DNA of 64,000 nt from Rhodobacteraceae bacterium LMO-JJ12 (GTDB taxonomy: Bacteria > Pseudomonadota > Alphaproteobacteria > Rhodobacterales > Rhodobacteraceae): positions 739,001 through 803,000 of the forward strand of contig JAKGBX010000002.1 in the NCBI GenBank assembly GCA_021555075.1, given 5' to 3'. The notes under the pieces were generated by a model. It worked only from the letters and a program-made list of their open reading frames with translations, had not been told where the DNA came from and made no database searches. A program made the translations under genes and the position numbers. Shown piece by piece: positions 1 to 8,537 of this stretch (position 1 is the stretch's first letter; every line of letters starts with the position of its first letter).

Positions 1-24
1 GTCGGTTTTCGGGTGCAGGCATGA
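1..24 (+). CDS. 3' end of an upstream gene, possibly a NirD/L/G-type siroheme decarboxylase subunit (partial)
   Basis: Only the last seven codons lie in the window; they read VGFRVQA and then TGA. The stop shares bases with the ATG of the next gene (ATGA at 21-24), so the two are probably translationally coupled. The tail resembles the end of the nirH-like protein further down (TGLRLRKKG), which suggests another AsnC/Lrp-type siroheme decarboxylase subunit, as expected in a nir cluster. Seven residues are too few for a firm identification. Confidence 0.35.
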   Translation, partial: VGFRVQA

Positions 25-1535
25 AGCGGTTTGTTGCGCTGGCGGCGGCGCTTTTGACTTTTTCGTCAGTGGCTTGGGCCAATACAGATGCGCTTTACCA
101 AGAGTATTGCGCCGAGTGTCATGGTGCCGAGCGGTTGGGCGGGGTTGGCCCGGCGTTGATCCCGGAAGCTTTGGGGCGGATGCGCGGGCCAAAGATTGTT
201 GATGTGATTTTGAACGGGCGTCCATCGAGTGAAATGATGGGCTTTGGCGATCAGATCTCGCCTGCGCAGGCCGAGGAACTGGCCGAGTATTTGAAGGTAC
301 CGCTGGAGGTGGTGCCGGATTGGCCGGTGGCCGAGATTGACGCCACGCGGGTGGTGAATGAGGATTATACGGCGGTTGATGCACCGGTGTTTGAGGCGGA
401 CCCGCTGAACCTGATCCTGATTGAGGAAATGGCGGATCATTCGTTCAGCATTGTGGATGGCGACAGTTTTGAGGTGATCCATCGGTTTGAAGCACCCTTT
501 GCGGTGCATGGGGCGCCGAAGTTCAGCGCCGATGGGCGGTTTGTCTATGTTATGTCGCGCGATGGCTGGGTGCAGAAATACGATATCTGGGGGCTTCAGG
601 AGGTGGTGCGGGTGCGCGCGGGCCTTAACAGCCGCAACATCGCGCTGAGTCATGATGGCAAATGGTTGGCGGTGGCGAACTATCTGCCAAATACGCTGAG
701 CATCCTGTCGGCAGACGATCTGAGCGCGGCGATTGTGCATGAGATCAAGGGCAAGGACGGTAGCCCCAGTCGGGTCTCGGCGGTCTATGCTGCGGCGCCG
801 CGCGAGAGTTTTGTTCTGGCGTTGAAGGATGTGCCGGAGACCTGGGAAGTGTTCTACGGGGAGAACCCGCCGTTTCATGGCTTTGTGCATGACTACAGGA
901 TCGAAGGGCCGCCCGAGGAGCGTGTGCCGTTTCCGCGCCGACGTATGATGGTCGGCGGTGTTATCGACGATTTCATCTTTGATGAGAGTTTTGAGTATGC
1001 GCTGGGCGCCAAGGCGGGTGGCGATGGCGGGGCGGTTGTGGACCTTGTGATCGGGCACAAGATTGCCGATCTGGACCTGCCGGGGCTGCCGCGTTTGGGT
1101 TCTGCTGTGATGGTTGATTATCAGGGGCGGCGGGTGATGGTGACGCCCCATCTGAGGGCCGATACGTTTTCTGTGGTGGACATGAAAACCTGGGAAACGG
1201 TGAAGCGGATCGAGACCGGGGGGCCGGGGTTCTTCATGCGCGATCACGCGGGGTCGCCTTATCTCTGGGGGGATGTGTTTTTTGGGCCGAACAAGGACAA
1301 GATGCATGTGCTTGACCGCGAAACCCTTGAAATCGTGAAGACATTGCAGCCAGTGCCAGGGGCGGCGCTGGGCCATATCGAATTTACCCGCGATGGGAAA
1401 TTTGCGCTCGTTTCGGTCTGGGAAGAGGACGGTGCGGTGATTGTCTATGACGCGACCACGCTGGAAGAGGTGCGGCGGTTGGAGATGCGCAAGCCCTTGG
1501 GGAAATACAATATCGGCAACAAGATCGGCGGCTGA
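21..1535 (+). CDS. Cytochrome c - heme d1 domain protein, NirN-like (first copy)
   Basis: A periplasmic 504-residue protein with a Sec signal peptide (about residues 1-20), a single c-type heme site CAECH at 30-34, and then a long region of d1-type eight-bladed propeller repeats from about 115 to the end. The length and domain order fit NirN, which oxidises dihydro-heme d1 to heme d1 before insertion into cd1 nitrite reductase. NirS itself is longer, and NirF normally lacks a cytochrome c domain. The protein is clearly paralogous to the one at 3416-4924; the cytochrome domains match almost residue for residue. It sits between a probable decarboxylase gene and nirH, where nirN is not usually found, so a NirF-like role with an added cytochrome domain is an alternative. 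Confidence 0.8.
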   Translation: MKRFVALAAALLTFSSVAWANTDALYQEYCAECHGAERLGGVGPALIPEALGRMRGPKIVDVILNGRPSSEMMGFGDQISPAQAEELAEYLKVPLEVVPDWPVAEIDATRVVNEDYTAVDAPVFEADPLNLILIEEMADHSFSIVDGDSFEVIHRFEAPFAVHGAPKFSADGRFVYVMSRDGWVQKYDIWGLQEVVRVRAGLNSRNIALSHDGKWLAVANYLPNTLSILSADDLSAAIVHEIKGKDGSPSRVSAVYAAAPRESFVLALKDVPETWEVFYGENPPFHGFVHDYRIEGPPEERVPFPRRRMMVGGVIDDFIFDESFEYALGAKAGGDGGAVVDLVIGHKIADLDLPGLPRLGSAVMVDYQGRRVMVTPHLRADTFSVVDMKTWETVKRIETGGPGFFMRDHAGSPYLWGDVFFGPNKDKMHVLDRETLEIVKTLQPVPGAALGHIEFTRDGKFALVSVWEEDGAVIVYDATTLEEVRRLEMRKPLGKYNIGNKIGG

Positions 1536-1573
1536 AGGTCCCGGCGTTCGATAGGTATATTTCAACGGCATGA

Positions 1574-1587
1574 ATGATTTAGGTCAA
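1574..1587. promoter_or_regulatory. Candidate FNR/Dnr-type box ahead of nirH-nirJ-nirN
   Basis: The sequence ATGATTTAGGTCAA matches the FNR-family consensus TTGAT-N4-ATCAA at 8 of 10 positions. It lies in the roughly 200-bp gap between the first cytochrome c-d1 gene and nirH, about 150 bp before the nirH start. FNR, Dnr and Nnr regulators control denitrification genes in this group, so an internal anaerobic or NO-responsive promoter is plausible. I see no clear -10/-35 pair to pin it down. Confidence 0.45.
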
Positions 1588-1736
1588 GGCATAGCGGGGC
1601 CGGATAGGGGATTGTAGGCGCGCGAACTGGCCGAAGGCATGGCAGAGCACCTGCGCCAAGGTCGAAAAAGGCAAATAGGAAACCGGGTTCTGCACCCGCC
1701 CGATTGCAGACCTCTCTCAAGGTTGGAAGGCCGCTT

Positions 1737-2222
1737 ATGACGCTTGATGCAACTGACCGTTCGATCATTGAGACGCTTCAGGCGGGGTTGCCTCTGGTGG
1801 CTGAACCTTACGCTGAGGTGGCCGAGAGTCTGGGGCTGAGCGAGGCCGATCTTGTGGCGCGGCTTGAGGCGATGAAGGAAAGTGGCGTGATCCGCCGGAT
1901 TGCGGCGGCGCCGAACCATTACAAGTTGGGCATGACAGCGAATGGCATGACGGTTTGGGATGTGGAGGACGCGCGGATTGCCGAATTGGGGGCCATTGTC
2001 GGCGCTCTGCCGTTTGTGACGCATTGCTATGAGCGGCCACGCGCGTTGCCTGATTGGCCTTATAATCTGTTTGCCATGGTGCATGGATCGTCGCCCGAAG
2101 AGGTCGAGGAAAAGCGCGCCGAGATTGGCGAAATTCTCGCACCGGGGCTGCGCGGAAGCGATGTTCTGCTGTCGACGAAAATTCTAAAGAAAACGGGGCT
2201 TCGGCTTCGCAAGAAAGGATAG
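1737..2222 (+). CDS. nirH: NirH-like siroheme decarboxylase subunit (AsnC/Lrp family)
   Basis: A cytoplasmic protein of about 161 residues with an AsnC/Lrp-type winged helix at the N-terminus and the family's IRRIAA...HYKLG and WDVED segments. Proteins of this type (NirD, L, G, H) remove the acetate side chains of siroheme to give didecarboxysiroheme in heme d1 synthesis. I chose the ATG at 1737 because GGAAGG lies just upstream; an earlier in-frame ATG at 1704 lacks a good site. The name nirH rests on the position directly before nirJ; nirD, nirG or nirL is possible. The gene ends five bases before nirJ. Confidence 0.75.
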   Translation: MTLDATDRSIIETLQAGLPLVAEPYAEVAESLGLSEADLVARLEAMKESGVIRRIAAAPNHYKLGMTANGMTVWDVEDARIAELGAIVGALPFVTHCYERPRALPDWPYNLFAMVHGSSPEEVEEKRAEIGEILAPGLRGSDVLLSTKILKKTGLRLRKKG

Positions 2223-2226
2223 ACCC

Positions 2227-3444
2227 ATGTTTCGCATGTCCGAATATATGGAGCAATTGGTTCACCCGACACCGGTCAAGACCCGGCGGGGAAGCGGGCC
2301 GGTGAAACCGGTGGTGATCTGGAACCTGACGCGGCGCTGCAATCTGAAATGCCGCCATTGCTATACCGTGTCGGCGGATGTGAATTTCCCCGGTGAGCTG
2401 ACCCATGATCAGGCGATGGCCACCGTGAAGGACATGGAAGATTTCGGGATTTATGCGCTGATCCTGTCGGGCGGTGAGCCGCTGGACCGGTTTGATTTCT
2501 TTGATATTGCGCGGGCATCGCGCCCGTTTACCAAGATGTTGGCGCTGTCTACGAACGGCACGAAAATCCACGGTGAGAATGCCGATAAGGTCGAGGAAAT
2601 CGGCTTTGACTATGTCGGGATTTCGATCGACGGAATCGGCAAGACGAACGATTGGTTCCGCGGTGTTGACGGTGCGTTTGACGACGCGGTGCGGGGCGTG
2701 CGCGAGTGCAAGAAGCGCGGTATCCGTGTCGGTCTGCGCTTTACCCTGACGAAGGATAATGAAGCGCAACTGCCTGATCTTGTGAAGCTTTGCCACGATG
2801 AGGGGGTGGATAAATTCTATCTCTCCCATCTGGTTTATGCCGGGCGGGGTGACAAGAATCGCGGCGAGGATGCCGAGCATGATCATACGCGCCGCGCGCT
2901 CGATCTGTTGATTGAGACGGCGTGGGAGAGTGCCAATGGTGGCCAATCCTTGGACATTGTGACCGGCAACAATGATGCCGATGCGGTTTACATGATGAAT
3001 TGGGCGCGTGAGCGGTTTGACGATGAGAAGCTGGCCAATCTGCGCGACCATCTGAAGGCCTGGGGCGGCAATTCGTCGGGGCTGGGCGTGGCGAATATCG
3101 ACACGCAGGGCAATGTGCACCCCGATACCTATTGGTCGGATTACACCGTCGGCAGCGTCAAGGACACGCCGTTTTCCAAACTTTGGACGGGCGATGACAA
3201 GATGCTGGCGGCGCTGCGCACAAGGCCGCGCCCGCTTAAAGGGCGTTGTGGCGCTTGCGCGTATCAATCCATCTGCGGCGGCAACACAAGGATCCGTGCC
3301 TTGCAGTTGACCGGCGATCCGTGGGCCGAAGATCCGGCCTGTTATCTCAGCAACGGTGAAATTGGTGTGGACGAGGCCGCGCGCCTTGAGGTCGCACCGT
3401 TCCGAGGAAAAAGCCATGACCCGAAACATCAATTCTTCTCGTAA
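2227..3444 (+). CDS. nirJ: Heme d1 biosynthesis radical SAM protein NirJ
   Basis: A 405-residue radical SAM enzyme. The CxxxCxxC cluster motif is [11 protein letters not shown] (Cys38, Cys42, Cys45), followed by the SAM-binding SGGEP segment. A SPASM-like cysteine-rich C-terminus ([14 protein letters not shown] and a later Cys) would hold an auxiliary iron-sulfur cluster. NirJ replaces two propionate side chains of didecarboxysiroheme with keto oxygens, the step that defines heme d1. It follows nirH by a few bases and overlaps the signal-peptide end of the next gene, so the three genes form one transcription unit. Length and motifs are normal for the family. Confidence 0.9.
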   Translation: MFRMSEYMEQLVHPTPVKTRRGSGPVKPVVIWNLTRRCNLKCRHCYTVSADVNFPGELTHDQAMATVKDMEDFGIYALILSGGEPLDRFDFFDIARASRPFTKMLALSTNGTKIHGENADKVEEIGFDYVGISIDGIGKTNDWFRGVDGAFDDAVRGVRECKKRGIRVGLRFTLTKDNEAQLPDLVKLCHDEGVDKFYLSHLVYAGRGDKNRGEDAEHDHTRRALDLLIETAWESANGGQSLDIVTGNNDADAVYMMNWARERFDDEKLANLRDHLKAWGGNSSGLGVANIDTQGNVHPDTYWSDYTVGSVKDTPFSKLWTGDDKMLAALRTRPRPLKGRCGACAYQSICGGNTRIRALQLTGDPWAEDPACYLSNGEIGVDEAARLEVAPFRGKSHDPKHQFFS

Positions 3445-4924
3445 TCGCACGCTCGCGGGTCTGATCGCTGCGCTGTTTATTGTACCGGGATTAGCCGGGG
3501 CCGATCCGGCGGCAGTGTATCAGGAACATTGCGCCGAATGTCATGGCGAGGGGCGTCTGGGCGGTATTGGCCCGGCGTTGATTCCCGAGACGCTAAAAAG
3601 GATGCGTGGCCCGAAGGTGACGGATGTGATCCTGAACGGGCGGGTTTCGACCCAGATGATCGGCTATGCCGACCAGATATCGGCAAGCGAAGCCGAGGAC
3701 CTGGCGGCGTGGTTGAAAACGCCGCTGGAGCGGATTCCCGACTGGGGTAAGCCGCAGATCGCCGAGACCCGCGAAATGAGCGACGATTATGTGGCGGTAG
3801 CGGCACCCGTTTGGGCGTCGGACCCGATGAATATCACGTTGGCGGTGGAAACCGCGGATCATCACGTGAGCGTTCTGGACGGCGACACGTTCGAGGTGCT
3901 GGACCGATTCGAGACGCCCTATGCCGTGCATGGCGGGCCGAAATTCAGCCCCGATGGGCGCTATGTCTTCATCATGTCGCGCGACGGCTGGGTGCAGAAG
4001 TATGACATCTGGGCGCTGCAAGAGGTGGGCCGGGTGCGCGCCGGTGTAAACAGCCGCAACATTGCGATGAGCCATGATGGCAAATGGCTGGCCGTGGCGA
4101 ATTACCTGCCGATGTCGCTGACTATTCTCTCAACCGAGGATTTGAGCGTTGTCGAAGTGATGCCGGTTTTGGCCAAGGACGGCACGGCGAGCCGGGTTTC
4201 GGCAGTCTATCAGGCGCCACAGCGCGAGAGCTTTATTCTGGCGCTGAAGGATGCGCCAGAAATTTGGGAAGTGACGGCCGATCCGGGCGCGGCAGAGCCG
4301 TTTGCCATGCGCCGCATCGAGATTGCCGAGCCGCTGGATGATTTCTTTTTCGATGACCAGTATCGCAACCTGATCGGGGCGGCGCGTGATGGTGTGCGCG
4401 GCGTGGTCGTGAACCTTGAAGAAGGGCGTGAGATTGCTGAGTTGCCGCTTGATGGTTTGCCGCATCTTGGGTCGGGGATCAGTTGGGAACGCAATGGTCA
4501 TCGAGTGATGGCGACGCCGCATCTCAAAGAGGGCAAGCTTTCGATCATCGACACTGTGACTTGGGAGCGGATCGCGGTCATCAAGACCGAGGGGCCGGGG
4601 TTCTTTCTGCGTAGCCACGAGAACACGCCGTATTTCTGGGCGGACGTGTTTTTTGGGCCGAACAAGGATTTGATGCATGTGATCGACAAACAGAGCCTTG
4701 AGATTGTCAAAACGCTGCGCCCGGCGCCGGGGGCGACGGTGGCGCATGTGGAATTTACCCGTGATGGCAAATATGCGCTGGTGTCGGTCTGGGAAGATGA
4801 CGGGGCGGTGATCGTCTATGACGCCGCGACGCTGGAGGAAGTGAAGCGCCTGCCGATGCGCAAGCCTTCGGGTAAGTACAACGTCTGGAACAAGATCACC
4901 TTTTCGGAGGGCACGAGCCACTGA
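3416..4924 (+). CDS. nirN: Dihydro-heme d1 dehydrogenase NirN (cytochrome c - d1 domain protein, second copy)
   Basis: A 502-residue secreted protein: signal peptide to about residue 29, CAECH heme c site at 39-43, and d1 propeller to the C-terminus. The ATG at 3416 is preceded by GAGGAAA and overlaps the last 29 bases of nirJ; a farther upstream start would put 20 charged residues before the signal peptide. Its position after nirJ is the usual place of nirN, so I give it the name in preference to its paralogue at 21-1535. Known NirN oxidises dihydro-heme d1 and passes heme d1 to NirS. No nirS is in the window. Confidence 0.85.
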   Translation: MTRNINSSRNRTLAGLIAALFIVPGLAGADPAAVYQEHCAECHGEGRLGGIGPALIPETLKRMRGPKVTDVILNGRVSTQMIGYADQISASEAEDLAAWLKTPLERIPDWGKPQIAETREMSDDYVAVAAPVWASDPMNITLAVETADHHVSVLDGDTFEVLDRFETPYAVHGGPKFSPDGRYVFIMSRDGWVQKYDIWALQEVGRVRAGVNSRNIAMSHDGKWLAVANYLPMSLTILSTEDLSVVEVMPVLAKDGTASRVSAVYQAPQRESFILALKDAPEIWEVTADPGAAEPFAMRRIEIAEPLDDFFFDDQYRNLIGAARDGVRGVVVNLEEGREIAELPLDGLPHLGSGISWERNGHRVMATPHLKEGKLSIIDTVTWERIAVIKTEGPGFFLRSHENTPYFWADVFFGPNKDLMHVIDKQSLEIVKTLRPAPGATVAHVEFTRDGKYALVSVWEDDGAVIVYDAATLEEVKRLPMRKPSGKYNVWNKITFSEGTSH

Positions 4925-5076
4925 AGCATGAACGGCGGCTTGAATGTGTCGCTGGGCGTGCGCGCCACGCGCGCGGGCCGGGGGGAATCGGTTTGCAGGG
5001 TAAACTTGGTTAATGCCGACCTGATTCAGCCCCGTGGTTCGGGCTGACTCTGTGAAATGGGCAGTCGACGTCAGGG

Positions 5077-5090
5077 TGGAGGCGAGTACC
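5077..5090 (-). repeat. Most distal tRNA-Cys 3'-end copy (left end of element E1)
   Basis: TGGAGGCGAGTACC is identical to the last 14 bases of the tRNA-Cys gene at 62421-62494, in the same orientation, and then diverges. It lies about 130 bp before a P4-type integrase gene, where the att site of such elements is expected. Fourteen bases is short, so this is a candidate att core and not a certainty. Confidence 0.5.
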
Positions 5091-5219
5091 ACAGCCATCC
5101 GCATTCCTCGTTGTTGATCTTAAAGCATTTTTTGAGATCCTCGACGATTTGCCTTTCCTCTTTTCCCCTCTTGAGTTATCTTTCGAACTACTCAATAGGG
5201 GGGTAAATAGGAGTGAGAT

Positions 5220-6494
5220 TTGCCGCGTCGAACACTTAAGGAACTGACCGCCTTTCAGGTCGATAAGCTGGAAAAGCTTGGCTACCACAGGGTTGGTGGC
5301 GTGAGTGGACTGTGCTTGCAGGTAAAGGCAACTGGTTCAAAATCTTGGGTGCTTCGGATGACGTTTGGTGGCAAGCGTCGTGATTTGGGGCTTGGTAGCT
5401 ACCCGTCAGTTACTTTGAGCATGGCTCGTGAAAGGGCGCGGATGTCACTAGACCGGGCTTGGGCCGGATATGACCCTGTTGAGGAGCGCCGAGCGATACG
5501 TGAAATTTCGAAACCAATTGTCGAGAGTGTGAATGCAAAGACCTTCAAGCAATGCGTTTTGGAGTTTTGCCAAGACAAAATCATGCACCAGAAGAACGCA
5601 CACCGCGCTCGCCAGCAGTTTGAGAATTCGTTGGAGGCGTATGCGTTCCCGATCTTAGGGGAATTGCCCGTTGATAAAATCGAGTTGGATCATATCCTTC
5701 AAACTCTACGACCCATTTGGAAAGAAAAACCAGACACCGCATCGCGGGTGCGTAGCCGAGTTGAGCGTGTCTTGAATTGGGCGACAGTTAGCGGTCACCG
5801 GGCCGGTGAAAATCCAGCGAGGTGGCGCGGCCACTTGGATCAAATCCTAGCTCCCCCAAGCAAGCTGCGGGTGCAGGGCCATCACCCTGCGTTGCCGGTG
5901 AATGACATGCCTGAGTTCGTGGGCTCTCTAAAAAAGCGGAAAGTTTCGAACTCAGCGTTAGCATTGGAGTTTCTCATACTAACAGCAAGCCGCTCAGGTG
6001 AGGTGCGCAACGCTGAATGGGGCGAAATCGATTTTGACCAGAAAGTATGGAATGTGCCTGCGGGGCGTACAAAAACCGGAAAGAGTCACCGTATACCGCT
6101 TTCTAAGCAAGCATTAAATGTTCTGGCCGCAACGCCTCGGTTAGCTGGTGCAGATAGGATTTGGAGCGGCACCTCTGGTAAACCTATGTCTGACATGACG
6201 ATTGCTGCGATTGTTAAGAAGATGAATGCAGCAGAAGAGACAGCCGGTGGGGACGGGTGGAAAGGCGCGCAATCCAATCGTGTAGCTACCCCACATGGGT
6301 TTCGTTCAACCTTCCGGGATTGGGCCGCAGAAGAGACTGAATGGCCAAGGGAAATGGCCGAAATAGCGCTTGCGCACAATATGGGGTCCGCTGTGGAGCG
6401 TGCTTATCGGCGTACTGACATGTTGGAACGTCGCCGAGCAATGATGCAAGATTGGGCCGAATTTGTTCATGGAGAGCTGACCTCGGCCACCTAA
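5220..6494 (+). CDS. Tyrosine recombinase/integrase with DUF4102 arm-binding domain (P4 type)
   Basis: A site-specific recombinase of 424 residues. The N-terminal 90 residues match the DUF4102 arm-binding type (GVSGLCLQV, then GKRRDLGLGSYPSVTL). The catalytic domain shows the first Arg in TASRSGEVRN, the HGFRSTFRDW box and a C-terminal YRRTD tyrosine. The start is a TTG at 5220, preceded by AGGAG. The gene reads away from the tRNA-like end at 5077, the usual layout for this class. TTGAGT/ACTCAA arms at 5171-5195 lie just ahead of the start and could be an operator. All catalytic residues appear present, so it may be active. Confidence 0.92.
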   Translation: MPRRTLKELTAFQVDKLEKLGYHRVGGVSGLCLQVKATGSKSWVLRMTFGGKRRDLGLGSYPSVTLSMARERARMSLDRAWAGYDPVEERRAIREISKPIVESVNAKTFKQCVLEFCQDKIMHQKNAHRARQQFENSLEAYAFPILGELPVDKIELDHILQTLRPIWKEKPDTASRVRSRVERVLNWATVSGHRAGENPARWRGHLDQILAPPSKLRVQGHHPALPVNDMPEFVGSLKKRKVSNSALALEFLILTASRSGEVRNAEWGEIDFDQKVWNVPAGRTKTGKSHRIPLSKQALNVLAATPRLAGADRIWSGTSGKPMSDMTIAAIVKKMNAAEETAGGDGWKGAQSNRVATPHGFRSTFRDWAAEETEWPREMAEIALAHNMGSAVERAYRRTDMLERRRAMMQDWAEFVHGELTSAT

Positions 6495-6772
6495 GAACCG
6501 CATCATGTTGACAGAAAATCATTGGCGATATAGGTCAGGTTTAGGCCGTCGCATCCGTTTGGGGATGTGATGGGGCACCTTGTGTCAATGATCGTTACCT
6601 ACATAGGCTTGATAAGCCACTGACCACCGGGCCCGTGACAGGGCCGCGACTGACCCAAAACTATGTCGCACACCGCGTAGATGTCCCAATCAGTTGAAAA
6701 ACTGCTGGGAAGCTGCGTGTAATTACCTCACTGCATTTCCCAGCACCTAACCTCAAAAACATAGGTGCTCTT

Positions 6773-7033
6773 ATGACATCCAACGCTCAAAATACCGGGG
6801 TTGGGTCGCGCACAAAGCAAATCGATTTTGCAATGCTGCCTGACCAAGCCCTACTAAATGCCGACCAAGTGAGAACATTGTGTTCAATGTCGCCTGCCGT
6901 CCTGGACCGCAGAATCGCCCAAGGGCGTTTCCCAATGCCGAGCTATCATGGCCGGAATCGAGTGTGGCCTTGGTCCAGAATAAGGGCTTGGTTGGAACTG
7001 GCTGCCCAGCAGGAAACACCACTAGCAAACTGA
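6773..7033 (+). CDS. AlpA-like helix-turn-helix regulator/excisionase
   Basis: An 86-residue protein with a MerR/AlpA-like winged-helix core: LLNADQVRTLCSMS, then RRIAQGRFPMP and WPWSRIRAWLE. Proteins of this type next to P4-family integrases regulate int or act as excisionases. It starts about 280 bp after the integrase on the same strand; that gap holds no gene I can recognise. Confidence 0.75.
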   Translation: MTSNAQNTGVGSRTKQIDFAMLPDQALLNADQVRTLCSMSPAVLDRRIAQGRFPMPSYHGRNRVWPWSRIRAWLELAAQQETPLAN

Positions 7034-7182
7034 AGTGTCGAGCGTTTGAGCTGCAAAAAAATGTAGACCAAGTGGCCGATGACTGACGTGAAAGCAGCGC
7101 TGCCCGCCGACGTAAATGCACATGAATAATTAGAGAATACTACCACCCTTAGTGGTCGTTTCTCAAAGAAAAGGTACGAGAA

Positions 7183-7857
7183 ATGACAACGCGAACCATG
7201 ATCACTTTGGCCGAATTCAACTTAATCAGCACCGCCATCCAAGGATTATTGAAGCAAACAGACTATGTTCAAAAGATAGAAACAAGTTGCACGCTTTTTG
7301 CTACTTTCGGAGCAGCAATCCTAACGTATCACCTCGGTATTCCTTGCCAGCCAGTTGCGGGTGGCTGGCACCTGCATCACCCGGATGGGGTAGGCGTTCT
7401 TGCATTTGGGCAAAAGGAGAACCGGCAAATCCGTACGACTGAAAATGGTTTTCATATGTGGGTTCAAACTGAGAGCCACATCATTGATTTCATGTCACCA
7501 CTGTATCCCGAAATTTTTGTGTCTGAGGCCGCGACTTCGCCGCTTCCAAGACAGATGCTGCAGTTGAACCGGAAACTGGACGCCGAAAGCCAAACCGCGT
7601 TCTTACAGGGGGCACCATTGATGACTATGTATGATGACGTATTAGCCAAATCGTTAATTGAGCGGGTTGCTGGTAACGTCGTAAATGACGCACTTGTTCG
7701 AGCTCTGTTAACTTGGTGGCCGCTTCTTGAAAAGACTCCGGACGCGGAACTTGCCCTTGGTGTACACAGCGGGAAAAGGTTAAAAATTTCTCGGTCGGGC
7801 CATGGGGGAGAGGGGTTGTGGCGAGGTCCAAGTGATGTTGCACCGCCCATTCAGTGA
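7183..7857 (+). CDS. Uncharacterised protein resembling DUF2026
   Basis: 224 residues, no signal peptide or membrane segment. Its Cys/His pattern (a Cys near ETSCTLFATFGAA, then VAGGWHLHH, FHMWVQ and HIIDFMSP) recalls DUF2026 proteins, for which a papain-like fold has been discussed; that link is from memory and uncertain. A Cys, a later His and a following Asp could form a transglutaminase-like triad. The ATG follows AAAGG. It lies between the AlpA-like gene and the primase and has no clear operon partner. Confidence 0.55.
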   Translation: MTTRTMITLAEFNLISTAIQGLLKQTDYVQKIETSCTLFATFGAAILTYHLGIPCQPVAGGWHLHHPDGVGVLAFGQKENRQIRTTENGFHMWVQTESHIIDFMSPLYPEIFVSEAATSPLPRQMLQLNRKLDAESQTAFLQGAPLMTMYDDVLAKSLIERVAGNVVNDALVRALLTWWPLLEKTPDAELALGVHSGKRLKISRSGHGGEGLWRGPSDVAPPIQ

Positions 7858-8333
7858 ATTGAGGTGGGGTCTCTGTCTCTCCAATTTAGAGGCTGGTCGG
7901 TTCAGCGCGCCAGACTATCTGCAAGCTGGGCTACCAAAAGTTTGGATCAAAGACCCCGCCCTATCACCGGCTCATAGAAAAACTGACGAGCCGCCCTATC
8001 CCGCTTTGACGGAATCCAGGAGCAACTTTGAGCGCAGCCTGAAACAATATTCATGTGTTTAAGGGGTGATCATCTGGACGGCCCTACGCACGCGCGCGCA
8101 AATCTACCATCGGTTGACTTGCCTTTTGCCGTGAAAAAACAATAGCTTGCGTCCACACAGCATTTATGTATTGTCGCTCTAACCTACAAGAAATATGCCC
8201 CAAGCGCGTTTGACAATCGCAGGGCCGGTGAGAGGCCGGTAGTAGGTCGGTTGGATCAGTTTACGTTGGTGATCCTTAAAGGAACGGAAACCCCGCGCCG
8301 TAGTCATTTCCCTTAGATTTCATGGAGATGATT

Positions 8334-8537
8334 ATGGCTGATTCCCATATACAAAACTTCCACTCGTCTGTTCAGGTTGCATCGTTTGTCACCGAGCACA
8401 CTTTCCTCTTAGAAACTTTGCGCTGCAAGGTAGCGCTGGACCAATTTCATCGAGGTTACAGTTTCCCCTGCCGTTACTCGCCTTCAGATGCGTCGCTGAG
8501 CAAGCGTGTTTGTTCGGAGGTTCGTATCAATGGCTAG
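8334..8537 (+). CDS. Small hypothetical protein overlapping the primase start
   Basis: A 67-residue reading frame whose ATG follows GGAG, ending eight bases inside the next gene. I recognise no domain. The overlap and ribosome site suggest it may be translated with the primase, but the composition is not strongly protein-like. The 475 bases before it (7858-8333) contain no gene I can support. Confidence 0.3.
   Translation: MADSHIQNFHSSVQVASFVTEHTFLLETLRCKVALDQFHRGYSFPCRYSPSDASLSKRVCSEVRING

Noticed and set aside
66-1571. 501-codon minus-strand open frame opposite the first cytochrome c-d1 gene
   Set aside because: Antisense shadow; the plus-strand product has a signal peptide, heme site and family match.
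1765-3450. 561-codon minus-strand open frame opposite nirH and nirJ
   Set aside because: It lies antisense to two well-defined genes and is rich in Arg/His/Pro from GC-rich antisense; no domain or ribosome site.
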